64,000 bases of DNA from Paenibacillus lycopersici (GCF_010119935.1 NZ_CP048209.1:5497501-5561500); one strand, 5' to 3'. Positions 51,026 to 60,752 are shown, numbered from the stretch's first letter. The notes: generated by a model not told the origin, from the sequence alone. Numbers and translations: made by a program.

Positions 51026-52765
51026 ATGAACCGTTACCGCGCTTTCTACCGCATCGTCAAGCCCTATCGCTGGCTCGTCGCCTTGACCCTGTTGATCGGA
51101 GCCGTCAAGTTCGCGATTCCGCTGACGCTGCCGCTCTTTATCCGATACGTCGTGGACGACGTGCTGCTCTCCAGCCTGCCGGCCGCCGACAAAACCGCCA
51201 AGCTGTTCAAAGCGATCGGCCTGGCCTTCCTGATCTTCGTCGTGCTGCGCTATCCGATCGAATATTATCGCCAATATTTCGCCCAGTTCACGACGAGCCG
51301 GGTGCTTTACGACCTTAGGAACAGGCTCTACGCCCATCTGCAGCAGCTGTCGCTGCGCTTCTACCAGAACCGCAAGTCCGGCGAGATCATTTCGCGGATG
51401 ATGAACGACGTCGAGCAGACGAAGGCGCTCGTGGAGACCGGCCTGATGAACGTGTGGCTGGACATGTTCACGCTCATCGTCGCGCTCGTCATCATGTTCA
51501 GCATGAACGTGACGCTGACCGTCGTCGCGATCGCGATCCTGCCGTTCTACGGCTATGCGGTCAAGAAGCTGTACAAGCGGCTGCGCGGCTACTCCCGATC
51601 GCGTTCCCAGGCGCTCGCGGACATGCAGGGCTACTTGAACGAGCATGTGAACGGCATTCCCGTCGTCAAAAGCTTCACGCTCGAGCGTCACGAGGAAGAA
51701 CAGTTCGACAGCCGCAACCGGACGTTCCTTACCCGCGCTTTCGCCCTCACGCGCTGGAATGCGCTCACGCAATCCATCATTAATACGCTGACGGAGATCG
51801 CCCCCCTTCTCGTCCTGGCCTGCGGCGGCTACCTGGTCGTGCAGAAGACGCTCACCCTCGGCGAGTTCGTCGCGTTCTACGGCTACTTGGACCGGCTATA
51901 CGCGCCGCTGCGCCGGCTCGTCAATTCGTCGACCGAGCTGACGCAAGCCTCGGCTTCCCTGGAGCGCGTCATGGAGCTGATGGACGAACAGCCGGAAATC
52001 AAGGATGCGCCGAACGCCGCCGCGCTTCCTTCCGTTCGGGGCGATATCGTGTTCGAGAACGTCTCCTTCCGCTACCGCGACGAGACGGAATGGGTGCTTC
52101 GGCACATCGATCTGACGATCCCACACGGCCATACCGCGGCGCTCGTCGGCATGAGCGGCGGCGGCAAATCGTCGATGGTCAGCCTGCTCGCGCGGTTCTA
52201 CGACGTGCAGGAAGGCCGCATTCTGATCGACGGCCATCCGATCGACCGGATGACGCAGCAGAGCCTGCGCTCTCATATCGGCATGGTGCTGCAGGACAAT
52301 ATTCTGTTCAGCGGCTCCGTCCGCGAGAATATCATGCTCGGCAATCCCGAAGCGCCCGAAGAAGCCGTGGAGGAATCCGCCAAGAAAGCCAACGCCCATG
52401 ACTTCATTCTTTCATTACCCCATGGCTACGACACTGAAATCGGCGAACGGGGCGTCAAGCTGTCCGGCGGGCAGAAGCAGCGCATCGCCATCGCCCGCGT
52501 ATTCCTGAAGGATCCTGCCATTCTCGTGCTGGACGAAGCGACGTCGGCGCTCGATCTGGAGTCGGAGCGCGCCATTCAGGAGTCGCTGGCGGAGCTGGCG
52601 CGCAACCGGACGACGCTCGTCGTCGCCCACCGCCTCTCGACGATCACCCACGCCGACCCGATCGTCGTGATCGAGCATGGGGAAATCGCGGAGCAGGGCA
52701 CGCACGACGAGCTGATGGCGAAGAATGGCGCTTACGCACGGCTGTATAACGTGCAGTATCTGTAG
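51026..52765 (+). CDS. ABC transporter, fused permease and ATPase (exporter type)
   Basis: 579 residues. Six-helix permease (about 1-320), then an ATPase with Walker A GMSGGGKSS (about 376), Q-loop VLQDNILF, signature LSGGQKQRI (about 476), Walker B ILVLDEATSALD and switch AHRLST. It works as a homo- or heterodimer exporting lipids or drugs; the second half-transporter is not nearby, so a homodimer is likely. The ATG is one base past the nadK stop. Confidence 0.9.
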   Translation: MNRYRAFYRIVKPYRWLVALTLLIGAVKFAIPLTLPLFIRYVVDDVLLSSLPAADKTAKLFKAIGLAFLIFVVLRYPIEYYRQYFAQFTTSRVLYDLRNRLYAHLQQLSLRFYQNRKSGEIISRMMNDVEQTKALVETGLMNVWLDMFTLIVALVIMFSMNVTLTVVAIAILPFYGYAVKKLYKRLRGYSRSRSQALADMQGYLNEHVNGIPVVKSFTLERHEEEQFDSRNRTFLTRAFALTRWNALTQSIINTLTEIAPLLVLACGGYLVVQKTLTLGEFVAFYGYLDRLYAPLRRLVNSSTELTQASASLERVMELMDEQPEIKDAPNAAALPSVRGDIVFENVSFRYRDETEWVLRHIDLTIPHGHTAALVGMSGGGKSSMVSLLARFYDVQEGRILIDGHPIDRMTQQSLRSHIGMVLQDNILFSGSVRENIMLGNPEAPEEAVEESAKKANAHDFILSLPHGYDTEIGERGVKLSGGQKQRIAIARVFLKDPAILVLDEATSALDLESERAIQESLAELARNRTTLVVAHRLSTITHADPIVVIEHGEIAEQGTHDELMAKNGAYARLYNVQYL

Positions 52766-52911
52766 CCGGTGCCCGCATGAACGGGACGGATTGCAGACAA
52801 GGACTCGCCTCCGCTCCCATACCCGTCTTCACGAAGCCGGCGACCTACAGCGATACGCAGCGCAATCGGTCGGCCAACTTCATGTCTTAGGCTGTATCCT
52901 GCACCATCAAA

Positions 52912-52947
52912 AACGCCGGTTCTTCCCCGAAGGGAGGAACCGGCGTT
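52912..52947. terminator. terminator between convergent genes
   Basis: Perfect 11-bp arms AACGCCGGTTC / GAACCGGCGTT, A-run on the left side, between the exporter and yutD stops. Confidence 0.8.
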
Positions 52948-52954
52948 ATCTGCG

Positions 52955-53893
52955 TTAGCCTTGTTTCGGCGCAGCGTCTTTGTTTCTGTTCTGCTGTTGC
53001 TGTTGCTGCTGGTGGTTCGACTCGGAAGCCGCCGCGACAGGCGCCTTCTGGTTGTAATGCCGCTGCTTGCTTCGGCCGCGCTCCGAGCGTTCGCCGCGAT
53101 CCGGACGCTCGCCGCGGTCCGGACGTTCGCCGCGGTCGTTGCGCTCGCCGCGGTCCGGACGTTCGCCGCGGTCGTTGCGCTCGCCGCGGTCCGGGCGTTC
53201 GCCGCGATCGTTGCGTTCGCCGCGATGCTGCCGCTCCTGACGCTCGCTCTTCGCATGCTCGCCACGTTCCCCTCGCTCGTGCTGCCCGCTGCGTCCGGAC
53301 TGCTGTCCCTGACGCGCGCCATGCTGCTCGCCGCGGTCCTTGGCGGACGGCTTGCGCTGGTTGTCGCGGTCGCCGCGCTCCCGGTCCGATTCCCTCGCCG
53401 TTTCCTTGCGGCTGTTGCGCTGCTGCTCGCGGCGCAAATCCCGCTCGTGCCGAGGCATGAACTTCACGGCCTGATTCTCGGGAGCCGGCGCGTCGGCCGC
53501 TTTCGCGGCGGCGATCGTGCGGGTAGCCGTCAAGTACGCGTCCTCCGCGCTGTCCGGCACCTCGATCACTTCGATTTCGCCGCCCTCGTTAGGCTCGCCG
53601 TCCTCGCCCTGCTTCACGCTGCCCGGCTGCTTCTCCAGCACGAAGTAGGCGCAGCCGAAATTGCAATATTCGTTGATGTAATCCGCGATCGACGAAATCA
53701 CGGTCTCCCTGGTCGCCTTCGGATGGTTGTCGCGGAAGAAGCCCTTCAGCCGCAGCTGATTGTAGCCCCAGTCTCCGACGACGTAATCGTAGCGTTCCAG
53801 CACTTCGCTGTACCGTTCGCGGAACGCTTCCAAATTCCAGCCGTTTCTGTTTTCGTGAATCAATGCGTAGGCTCTGCCGCTAATATGGATCAA
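52955..53893 (-). CDS. YutD-family protein with long charged repeat tail
   Basis: 312 residues. Residues 1-95 are the YutD (DUF1027) domain: WNLEAFRERYSEVLERYDYVVGDWGYNQLRLKGFF, YINEYCNFGCAYFVL. From residue about 140 the chain is predicted disordered: Arg/Glu/Gln rich, with GERNDRGERPDR repeated three times plus GERPDR and GERSER (about 225-272), then a run of seven Gln. Ordinary YutD proteins are about 100 residues. The tail could bind RNA or drive condensation (inference). Next to lipA as in B. subtilis. Confidence 0.85.
   Translation of the reverse strand: MIHISGRAYALIHENRNGWNLEAFRERYSEVLERYDYVVGDWGYNQLRLKGFFRDNHPKATRETVISSIADYINEYCNFGCAYFVLEKQPGSVKQGEDGEPNEGGEIEVIEVPDSAEDAYLTATRTIAAAKAADAPAPENQAVKFMPRHERDLRREQQRNSRKETARESDRERGDRDNQRKPSAKDRGEQHGARQGQQSGRSGQHERGERGEHAKSERQERQHRGERNDRGERPDRGERNDRGERPDRGERNDRGERPDRGERPDRGERSERGRSKQRHYNQKAPVAAASESNHQQQQQQQNRNKDAAPKQG
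53085..53225. repeat. tandem 36-bp coding repeat inside yutD
   Basis: About three and a half copies of a 36-bp unit encoding GERNDRGERPDR, contiguous without spacers and in frame. Likely length-variable by slippage. Confidence 0.85.
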
Positions 53894-53983
53894 GACAGCT
53901 TCTCACTCCTTAAAAGTTTTGCAATCACGGTTTGCTGCCGCGTATCCGGCAATAATGAGCAAAACTACTTCGTAAGCCTAAGC

Positions 53984-54874
53984 TCACAGGGATGCGCTTT
54001 GAGCTTCCTCCGCGGATTTCACCTGCTCATGCGCATGGTAGGAGCTGCGAACGAGCGGCGCGGACTCCACATGGCTGAAGCCGCGCTTCAAGCCCTCTTC
54101 CTTCAGCTTCGCGAACTCGTCGGGATGCACGTAGCGCGCGATCGGCATATGATTCGGCGTCGGCTGCAAATACTGACCGAGCGTCAGGATGTTGCAGTCC
54201 ACGGCGCGCAAATCGTCCATCGCTTGCAAAATCTCATCCCATTCCTCGCCGACGCCGAGCATGATGCTGGACTTCGTCGGGATGTTCGGCTGCATTTCTT
54301 TCGCCCGTTTCAGCAGCTCCATGGAACGCGGATACTTCGCCTTCGCGCGCACCCGGTTCGACAGCCGTGCCACGGTCTCTATATTATGGTTCAGAATATC
54401 GGGTTTGGCGTCCATCACGGCCTGAAGCGCGTCCCAATTGCCCATGAAATCGGGAATCAGCACTTCCACGCTGCACAGCGGCAGCTTGCGGCGGACGGCT
54501 TTGATCGTCTCCACGAAGATGCTCGCCCCGCCGTCGCTCAAATCATCGCGCGCCACCGACGTCACGACGCAGTGGCGAAGCCCCATCTGTTCGGCGGCTT
54601 CCGCCACGCGCTCCGGCTCCTGCAGGTCAAGCTCCGTCGGCAGCCCGGTCTTCACCGCGCAGAACCGGCAGGCCCGCGTGCAAATATCGCCGAGAATCAT
54701 GAACGTCGCCGTACGGTTCGCCCAGCATTCGTAAATGTTCGGGCAGCGCGCTTCCTCGCACACCGTATGGAGCGTCTTGGAACGCATCATATCTTTCAGT
54801 TCGGCGTAATTGCCGCCTGTCGTTAATTTTATTCGCAGCCAATCCGGCTTCGGTTGTTTGGGTTGTGTCTTCAT
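53984..54874 (-). CDS. lipA: lipoyl synthase
   Basis: Radical-SAM enzyme inserting two sulfurs into octanoyl-lipoyl domains. 296 residues. Auxiliary cluster CEEARCPNIYECW (about 38-50), radical-SAM cluster CTRACRFC (about 65-72), then TSVARDDLSDGGA, SSIMLGVGEEWDEI and TLGQYLQPTPNHMP. The third auxiliary residue (Ser in APLVRSSYHA) is present. It is divergent from the lytH-like gene. Confidence 0.95.
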   Translation of the reverse strand: MKTQPKQPKPDWLRIKLTTGGNYAELKDMMRSKTLHTVCEEARCPNIYECWANRTATFMILGDICTRACRFCAVKTGLPTELDLQEPERVAEAAEQMGLRHCVVTSVARDDLSDGGASIFVETIKAVRRKLPLCSVEVLIPDFMGNWDALQAVMDAKPDILNHNIETVARLSNRVRAKAKYPRSMELLKRAKEMQPNIPTKSSIMLGVGEEWDEILQAMDDLRAVDCNILTLGQYLQPTPNHMPIARYVHPDEFAKLKEEGLKRGFSHVESAPLVRSSYHAHEQVKSAEEAQSASL

Positions 54875-54913
54875 TTATGCGGTACCTCGGCTTTCCTGTT
54901 CACTCTGCGTCTT

Positions 54914-54941
54914 ATTATAGCATGTTTCGGATAAAAACCAA
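54914..54941 (-). promoter_or_regulatory. possible promoter of lipA
   Basis: Minus strand TTGGTT (54941-54936), a 16-bp spacer and consensus TATAAT (54919-54914). Confidence 0.5.
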
Positions 54942-55030
54942 TGATTTGCAAACCATAACAGCAGAGCAGCGCCGCTGAAACAATATCCATTTCGGGCGGA
55001 TGAACCGGTTCGATAAGGAGGCTGAACCAT

Positions 55031-56065
55031 GTGAAATCATATGCTTTCCGCCTCATGGCGGTCCTGCCGCTCGCTTTCTCGCTGCTCCTGCAGCCGTTGC
55101 CGGAGCGGGCGAACGCAGCGGAACCAACCAGCAAAGCGACCCAAGAAGAACTGTATGCCAAACGAAAAGTTCTCTATGACGAAATCAGCGTCATCACCGG
55201 CATTCCGTGGTATCGGCTGGCCGCTATCGACCAATACGAGCGGACCATCACGAAGGCGCGCCCCAAAACCCGTTCCCAGCTGGGACAGTATGTCAGCGTG
55301 TTCGTGACGGACGCGGAATGGGCCGGCGAGCTGAACCCCGACAGCGAGGACCAATTCCCGCTATCCATCCATTGGTTCAGGGGCATCGGCGAGGACGGCG
55401 ACGGCGACGGACTTGCGAGCCGGACGAACGACATCGACCTGATGTACGCCATGGCGAACCATTTGCTGCAGTTCGGTACGGAGGAGGACGATTTCGCGAT
55501 CGGGCTGTGGCAGCACTACCACAACACAAGGGCCGTCCAGCGTATCCGACAGTTCTCCCGGCTGTACGAAGCTTACGGCAGGCTGGATCTGTTCCAGCAT
55601 GCGTTCCCCTTGCCGGTCGGCAACAACTATTCGTACAAAGGAACATGGGGCACGAGGAGAAGCTGGGGCGGCTACCGCATCCACGAGGGCACCGATATAT
55701 TCGCCAACCACGGCGTTCCCGTGCGGAGCACCTGCTTCGGCGTTATCGAGGTCAAGGGCTGGAACCCTTACGGCGGCTGGCGCATCGGCATCCGCGACCT
55801 GAATAACTATTATCATTATTATGCGCACTTGAGCGGCTATGACAAGACAATCGGCGTCGGCTCCATCGTCAAGCCGGGCCAAGTGATCGGCTGGGTCGGC
55901 AGCTCCGGCTACGGCAAGCCGGGCACGCAGGGCAAATTCCCGCCGCATCTGCATTACGGCATTTATCGCGACCGCGGGCTCGTGGAATGGTCCTTCGATC
56001 CGTACCCGAGCCTGAGACAATGGGAGCTGGAGGAACGGCGCGGCCCCCGCAAACGAAATTCATGA
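55031..56065 (+). CDS. M23 metallopeptidase, LytH-like
   Basis: 344 residues. Signal peptide about 1-29 (LMAVLPLAFSLLLQPLPERANA). A helical N-terminal region (35-185) is followed by an M23 zinc domain with HEGTDIF (about 219), HYYAHLSGYD (about 257) and PHLHYGIY (about 300). In Bacillus, LytH (YunA) trims spore cortex peptides between L-Ala and D-Glu, and lies next to lipA and yunB as here. Start GTG at 55031; AAGGAGG is nine bases upstream, and the ATG just before it leads into a stop. Confidence 0.88.
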   Translation: MKSYAFRLMAVLPLAFSLLLQPLPERANAAEPTSKATQEELYAKRKVLYDEISVITGIPWYRLAAIDQYERTITKARPKTRSQLGQYVSVFVTDAEWAGELNPDSEDQFPLSIHWFRGIGEDGDGDGLASRTNDIDLMYAMANHLLQFGTEEDDFAIGLWQHYHNTRAVQRIRQFSRLYEAYGRLDLFQHAFPLPVGNNYSYKGTWGTRRSWGGYRIHEGTDIFANHGVPVRSTCFGVIEVKGWNPYGGWRIGIRDLNNYYHYYAHLSGYDKTIGVGSIVKPGQVIGWVGSSGYGKPGTQGKFPPHLHYGIYRDRGLVEWSFDPYPSLRQWELEERRGPRKRNS

Positions 56066-56067
56066 AC

Positions 56068-56106
56068 GAAGAGCGCTTACTCGGGTCTGGCCGATAAGCG
56101 CTCTTC
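56068..56106. terminator. bidirectional terminator
   Basis: Perfect 12-bp arms GAAGAGCGCTTA / TAAGCGCTCTTC, followed by TTCTTGTT, between convergent lytH-like and yunB genes. Confidence 0.88.
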
Positions 56107-56112
56107 TTCTTG

Positions 56113-56961
56113 TTATTCAGGGTCGGCCGCGTTGTCCGGTTTGTCCGCGGCCGTGCCGTTCGCCGCGCCGCTGCCCGATCCGTTCGCCGCATCGGAACCG
56201 GCGCCGCCGTTCGGCTGCGCGGGAATCGCGATGCTCGGCGCGTTCGGCGCCGAATCGCCGACGGGATTGCCTTGGCTGTCGTAATAATACGTCGGCACGT
56301 CGCCCACGACGAGCAAGTACGAGATCGGAAGCTCCGTCTCCACCAGCTCCGGCTTCGTATCGAACGGAATGATGATGGATACCTCCGCGACGATGTGCAT
56401 GTACACTTCGACGAGAATCATATTGATGCCGGCATTCTTCTGCCTCGTATTCAAATCCACCTTCACGGCGCCGATCGGCTCGAACTTGACCGGAATGCGC
56501 GGGCCGAACGATGCGATAATCGCGCTGCCGAGCGCCTGGCCGAGCGGAATTTTCTCCGGAATGTCGCCCATCCGGTTAAGCGTCGACTGCACCGTGTCGA
56601 TCGTCTCCGACGTGATGCGCATATGCTCCGCGTAATTCAGCATGAATCCGGAGATTTTGCCGCTGTTGTTCGTTTTCCATTCGATCAGCTTGTCGGCGTC
56701 CGTCTGCGCGGCCACCTGTTCCGTAAGCGACTTGTTGATCGCCTGCGTCGCGACCTGCTTCACGCGTACCTGCGCGACGGTCATGAGCGGCTTCTGGAGA
56801 TTGCGTTCCACGAAAATAAACGTCTGGAAGACGAACAGCAGGAACAGCAGCAGCAGAAAAGCGATCAGCCGCCGCCGATTCGGTTTCCTTCCGGCGCTTT
56901 TGCCGCCGGAGCGGCGCCGGATGCCTCTGCTCTGCCAGCCTCGTCTGCCCCACCTGCGCAT
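56113..56961 (-). CDS. yunB: sporulation protein YunB
   Basis: 282 residues. Basic N-terminus, one transmembrane helix (about 33-50), then the YunB domain (VRVKQVATQAINKSL, GKISGFMLNYAEHMRI, IPLGQALGSAIIASFGPRIPVKFEPIGAVKVDL, TELPISYLLVVGDVPTYYYD). The tail of about 45 residues is rich in Asn, Gly, Ala and Asp. Expressed by sigma-E in Bacillus and needed for normal spores. Start ATG 56961 after GGAGGGGGCCGCCAT. Confidence 0.88.
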   Translation of the reverse strand: MRRWGRRGWQSRGIRRRSGGKSAGRKPNRRRLIAFLLLLFLLFVFQTFIFVERNLQKPLMTVAQVRVKQVATQAINKSLTEQVAAQTDADKLIEWKTNNSGKISGFMLNYAEHMRITSETIDTVQSTLNRMGDIPEKIPLGQALGSAIIASFGPRIPVKFEPIGAVKVDLNTRQKNAGINMILVEVYMHIVAEVSIIIPFDTKPELVETELPISYLLVVGDVPTYYYDSQGNPVGDSAPNAPSIAIPAQPNGGAGSDAANGSGSGAANGTAADKPDNAADPE

Positions 56962-57034
56962 ATGGCGGCCCCCTCCGTCCCTTTGTCCGCATTCCCCTTC
57001 CAAGCTTATGCGGAACTTGGACGCAATAGAAGGG

Positions 57035-59509
57035 CTACGGGCGCGACACGAGACCCATGCCGATGCAGGCGGCGGCGGACAGCTTGCGTCTGCCGCCGGC
57101 GAAGTCGATTTCGATCATGTCGCGGCTGGCCGAGACGAATGCGCCCGGGCCGAACGCGGCATGCACGAGCGGGTCGCCGGGCTTCAGCCCGTCGAAGCTC
57201 TTCAGCGCGCGCGGATTGCGCGCGGACGGCTCTTCGCCGGGCCGGCCTTCGGTGACGGTGACGCCGGAGCTCGCGCCCGCTGTGCGGCCGGAACGGCTCG
57301 CGGCGGCGCCGCGTCCGGCAGCGCCCCGTTTCGTCTTCGCCGCGGCATCCGCCGCTGCCGCGGACGCAGACGCCGTGGGCTTCGCGGCGCCGGGACGACG
57401 GCCCGGCGCATCCGCGTTCCACGCCGCTTCCGGCCTGCGTCCGGGTGCCGAAGCCGCCGCTTGCCGCGGCGACTGCAGCTCCCGCACCGCCTTCACGAAC
57501 TGCGACTCCGTCGCCTCTTCGCCGTCGCGCTTCGCATAGCTGAGCAGCGTCAGCTCGCGCTTCGCCCGCGTCATGCCGACATAGAACAGCCGGACGGACT
57601 CCTCCATCAGCGGCGATACCTCGCCTTCCGTCTTCTTCATGTCTTCGTTCGACGGAATGATGCCGTCGATCAGATCGATCATGAACACCCGCTCGAATTC
57701 GAGCCCCTTCGCGCTGTGCAGCGTCGAGAACGTGACCGCGTTCGCGTTCTTGTTCTTCTTGGACGCCTTCATGACCGCCTCCAGGTACTTCAGCCGGTTC
57801 GCGAAATCCTCCAGCGTCGCAAGGCCATCCGCAATGTCCTCGAGCGTGTTCAGGATGCCGGTCAGATTCTCCTTGCGGAAGCCGAGCCGCTCGCACATCC
57901 GGTCGATCGCCCGCTCGTAGCCGAGCTTGAACCGGATCAGACGGATGGCCGCGCGCGGCTCCATGCTCCGCATCGCCTGGAACAGCTCCTTGCATTCCAG
58001 CAGCTGCTTCGACTGATAGTCTTTCAGTGGCACGTGATTGACCAGGTTGTCGAAGACGGATTCCCCGTTGTCGATCGCGGTCAAGGCGGCCATCTGAACC
58101 TTGGAGACGTAGCCGGCCATTTTCGTATGAATCTTCTCCAATAGATCGGGGCGCTTGTCCGTATACGCCATGCGCATGAAGCCGAGCACGTCCTCCAGCA
58201 CCCAGTGGGAGAAGAAGCGGTTGTCGCCGTCCTTCATGTAGAACGGAATGCCGCGCCGATCGAATTCGTTCATCAGCATGATCGACGACGCATTGTTGCG
58301 GTACAGCACGGCCGTCTCGCCAAGCGCTTCCGTCCCCGGCTGCGCGGGCCGGCCGTTCTGCGTGGGCGGAGCGGCATGCTCCGGATGCATGGGTTGGCCG
58401 TTCTGCGGCAGCGGAGCGACCGAACCTTCGACCGCCGCGGCCACGTATTTCGCCTGCCCCTTGTAATCGTCGAGCTGCTTGATATAGATCGGCCGGCTGC
58501 CCGGATTGCGGGTGAACATGTTCTTGTCGTAGCGCTGCTCGTTGCGCTTGATGAAACGGTTCGCGATGTCTACGATGTTGCGGGACGAACGGTAATTCTG
58601 CTCCATCTTCAGCACGGCCGCCTCGGGGAAGACGTTCCTGAAATCGAGCAAATACTGCGGCTCCGCGGCCCGCCACGTATAGATGCTCTGATCGTCGTCG
58701 GCCACGACGCACAGGCAGCCGTGCCTGCGCGCCAGCTTCTCGATGATCGCATGCTGAACGAGCGACGTATCCTGGCTTTCGTCGGTCAGGACATAATCGT
58801 AGCGGTTCTGGTATTTCCACAGCAGCCCGCCGTCGTCCTCCAGCGCGCCGTTCGCCAGCACGAGCATATCGTCGTAATCGACCAGCAGCCTGCCCTCGAA
58901 CGAACGCTTGAACGCTTCGTACGCTTTCGCGACCTGCGCCGCCTCGGGAACGTCGCACTTCACCGATTCCCATTCCCGCTCCGGCAGCAGCTTGTTCTTG
59001 ACGAAGCTGATGTACGTCGTCAGCTCCTCCATCTGCTCCTCGGTCAGGTTCTCGCCCTTCAGCTTGCGATAGAGATCGCGCAGGATCAGCTTCTTATGCA
59101 GCGGCAGCTCCTCGTCTTCCCGCTGCTCCACCTCGCCCTCGATGATCTGGAACGTCAGCCGCGACCGGCGCAGATGCTCCCGCATCACCTCGAACGCGAA
59201 GCTATGGATCGTGGAGAACTGTACGCCGCCGTCCGGATGATCCGGGAAAAACCGGGTGTACCGGTCTTTCATATCCTGCGCCGACGCCCTGCTGAACGTC
59301 ACCGCCTTGATCCGCGAAGGGTGAACGCCCTTCACCTCGATCAGGTAGCCGATGCGCATGATAACGGTCGTCGTCTTGCCGGAGCCCGGCGATGCGAGCA
59401 GCAGCAGCGCCCCCTCCGTCTGCAGCACGGCTTTCTTCTGTACTTCGTTTAAAGCGACGCCAAGCTCTGCGTGCTTGCGCGCGAAAAAATCGTTGCCCGA
59501 TCCCGCCAT
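57035..59509 (-). CDS. UvrD/PcrA-like ATP-dependent DNA helicase
   Basis: Superfamily 1A helicase, 824 residues. Motif I LLLLASPGSGKTTTVI (about 38-50), Ia/Ib region, motif II VLTDESQDTS, motif III CVVADDDQSIYTWRAAEPQYL, motif IV YRSSRNIVDIANRF, motif V TFSTLHSAKGLEFERVFMIDLIDG, motif VI RLFYVGMTRAKRELTL. An Ala/Arg/Pro linker of about 90 residues precedes a Tudor-like end (KPGDPLVHAAFGPGAFVS). The start is uncertain: ATG 59509 has AAGG at nine bases, and ATG 59515 is also possible. Probably acts in repair or replication restart. Confidence 0.88.
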   Translation of the reverse strand: MAGSGNDFFARKHAELGVALNEVQKKAVLQTEGALLLLASPGSGKTTTVIMRIGYLIEVKGVHPSRIKAVTFSRASAQDMKDRYTRFFPDHPDGGVQFSTIHSFAFEVMREHLRRSRLTFQIIEGEVEQREDEELPLHKKLILRDLYRKLKGENLTEEQMEELTTYISFVKNKLLPEREWESVKCDVPEAAQVAKAYEAFKRSFEGRLLVDYDDMLVLANGALEDDGGLLWKYQNRYDYVLTDESQDTSLVQHAIIEKLARRHGCLCVVADDDQSIYTWRAAEPQYLLDFRNVFPEAAVLKMEQNYRSSRNIVDIANRFIKRNEQRYDKNMFTRNPGSRPIYIKQLDDYKGQAKYVAAAVEGSVAPLPQNGQPMHPEHAAPPTQNGRPAQPGTEALGETAVLYRNNASSIMLMNEFDRRGIPFYMKDGDNRFFSHWVLEDVLGFMRMAYTDKRPDLLEKIHTKMAGYVSKVQMAALTAIDNGESVFDNLVNHVPLKDYQSKQLLECKELFQAMRSMEPRAAIRLIRFKLGYERAIDRMCERLGFRKENLTGILNTLEDIADGLATLEDFANRLKYLEAVMKASKKNKNANAVTFSTLHSAKGLEFERVFMIDLIDGIIPSNEDMKKTEGEVSPLMEESVRLFYVGMTRAKRELTLLSYAKRDGEEATESQFVKAVRELQSPRQAAASAPGRRPEAAWNADAPGRRPGAAKPTASASAAAADAAAKTKRGAAGRGAAASRSGRTAGASSGVTVTEGRPGEEPSARNPRALKSFDGLKPGDPLVHAAFGPGAFVSASRDMIEIDFAGGRRKLSAAACIGMGLVSRP

Positions 59510-59541
59510 ACCCATCTGCCTTCCGCTTGCGGAGACGCAAA

Positions 59542-59568
59542 CATCCCTCTCCGGCTTGGAGAGGGATG
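59542..59568 (-). terminator. putative terminator of the germination operon
   Basis: Perfect 11-bp arms CATCCCTCTCC / GGAGAGGGATG with a 5-base loop; the minus strand continues TTTGCG. It lies between the second gerAB-like stop and the helicase start. Confidence 0.6.
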
Positions 59569-59630
59569 CAGGTCGATCCGCCGTTTTCTGTCCTTTCAGT
59601 ATCGCAATAATCCGTATCCTGGCGCAAGGG

Positions 59631-60752
59631 TTAATTTTTCCCCGCCGGCTCCCGGCTTGCCCGTTCGCTGGCACCTCGCTTCGCGGCAATCGCCCAGAGC
59701 AGCAGCGGGATTCCGAATACGTGGATCGGCAGAATGTACGGAATCGCGATTTTCTGCGGGAACAAGACGGAGCTTTCCACGAAATCCCGCGGAATGAGGG
59801 AAATGACGAATACGGCAGGCGCGACGAACCAGAGCGTCCGGCGCCATCTGCGCACCTTCAGCCATTGGGCGGTGCCGTACGCGCACGCGAAGAGATACAG
59901 CGAGACCTTGACGAAGACGCTCACGATCCAGATGGCGATGACGAGCGAATCGAGATTTTGAACGAAATCGAAATAGGAGGTATTGCGGATCAGATTGAAG
60001 TAGGGATACGTGATGTTCGCGCTCTGTCCCTCGCCCATGACCCCGATCGCCAGAAACGCAGCGGCGCAGGTCAGAAAACCGGAAATGCCGACGCCGAGCA
60101 TGACGTACTTCGGCCCTTTGTGACCTTCCGGCACGAAGGCGTACAGCATCCACATAATGACGCAGTCGCCCAGAAACGACAGGGTCGGAAGCGAGCCTTG
60201 CATGATCGTCATCCAGCCCGAATCCGCATAGACCGGAAGCACGTTGCCCATATCCATATCGTCGGCCGTCAGCAGCAGCGGGACGAAGATGCCCAGCAGA
60301 ATGAAAGGACCGAACAGCTCCGCGCATCGGGCCAGCGCCTCGATGCCCATGACCGTGACGTAGACGCCGACGAGCAGCAGGAGAACGAGCGGGACCAGCA
60401 GGGGCGTGCTCGGCAGGATCGTCGATAGAATAAACTCCGTATATTGCCGGAGAATCATTGCCAATACGACGTACCAGAACAGCAGGTAGAGCAGGATGAT
60501 CGCTTGCGCAACCCCCTTGCCGACGATTCGTCCGGCGAAGTCGACCAGCGTCTGCCGCGGAAACCGGCGGTTGACCCTCGCGTGCACGAAGGCGGAGAGC
60601 ACGCCGAGCAAGCCGGCGGCCGCCGTCGATAGCCAGGCATCCCGTCCGGCGGCCATGACGGCGGGATTGACGGTGAGCAGGATCGTCATGCCCGACTGCA
60701 TGACCGCCATGAGCCAGAATAGCTGTTTGCCGCCGATGCGCATCTCTCTCAT
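59631..60752 (-). CDS. GerAB-family germination protein (second B subunit)
   Basis: 373 residues, ten hydrophobic helices of the APC-type GerAB fold, in the spore inner membrane. It begins MREMRIGGKQLFWLMAVMQSG. The start at 60752 overlaps the previous stop (ATGA); the ATG at 60743 is an alternative. It differs clearly from the other B subunit at 62208-63299 (different N-terminus, DDMDMGNVLPVYADSGW loop). Presumably recognises a germinant or forms an alternative channel with the shared A and C subunits. Confidence 0.87.
   Translation of the reverse strand: MREMRIGGKQLFWLMAVMQSGMTILLTVNPAVMAAGRDAWLSTAAAGLLGVLSAFVHARVNRRFPRQTLVDFAGRIVGKGVAQAIILLYLLFWYVVLAMILRQYTEFILSTILPSTPLLVPLVLLLLVGVYVTVMGIEALARCAELFGPFILLGIFVPLLLTADDMDMGNVLPVYADSGWMTIMQGSLPTLSFLGDCVIMWMLYAFVPEGHKGPKYVMLGVGISGFLTCAAAFLAIGVMGEGQSANITYPYFNLIRNTSYFDFVQNLDSLVIAIWIVSVFVKVSLYLFACAYGTAQWLKVRRWRRTLWFVAPAVFVISLIPRDFVESSVLFPQKIAIPYILPIHVFGIPLLLWAIAAKRGASERASREPAGKN

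Noticed and set aside
53085..53225. 36-bp direct repeats resembling a CRISPR array
   Set aside because: The units are contiguous with no spacers, stay in frame inside yutD and encode a regular charged peptide repeat.
52961..54826. 621-residue open frame on the plus strand
   Set aside because: Antisense to yutD and lipA; apparent hydrophobic repeats are the complement of the RG/RE repeat.
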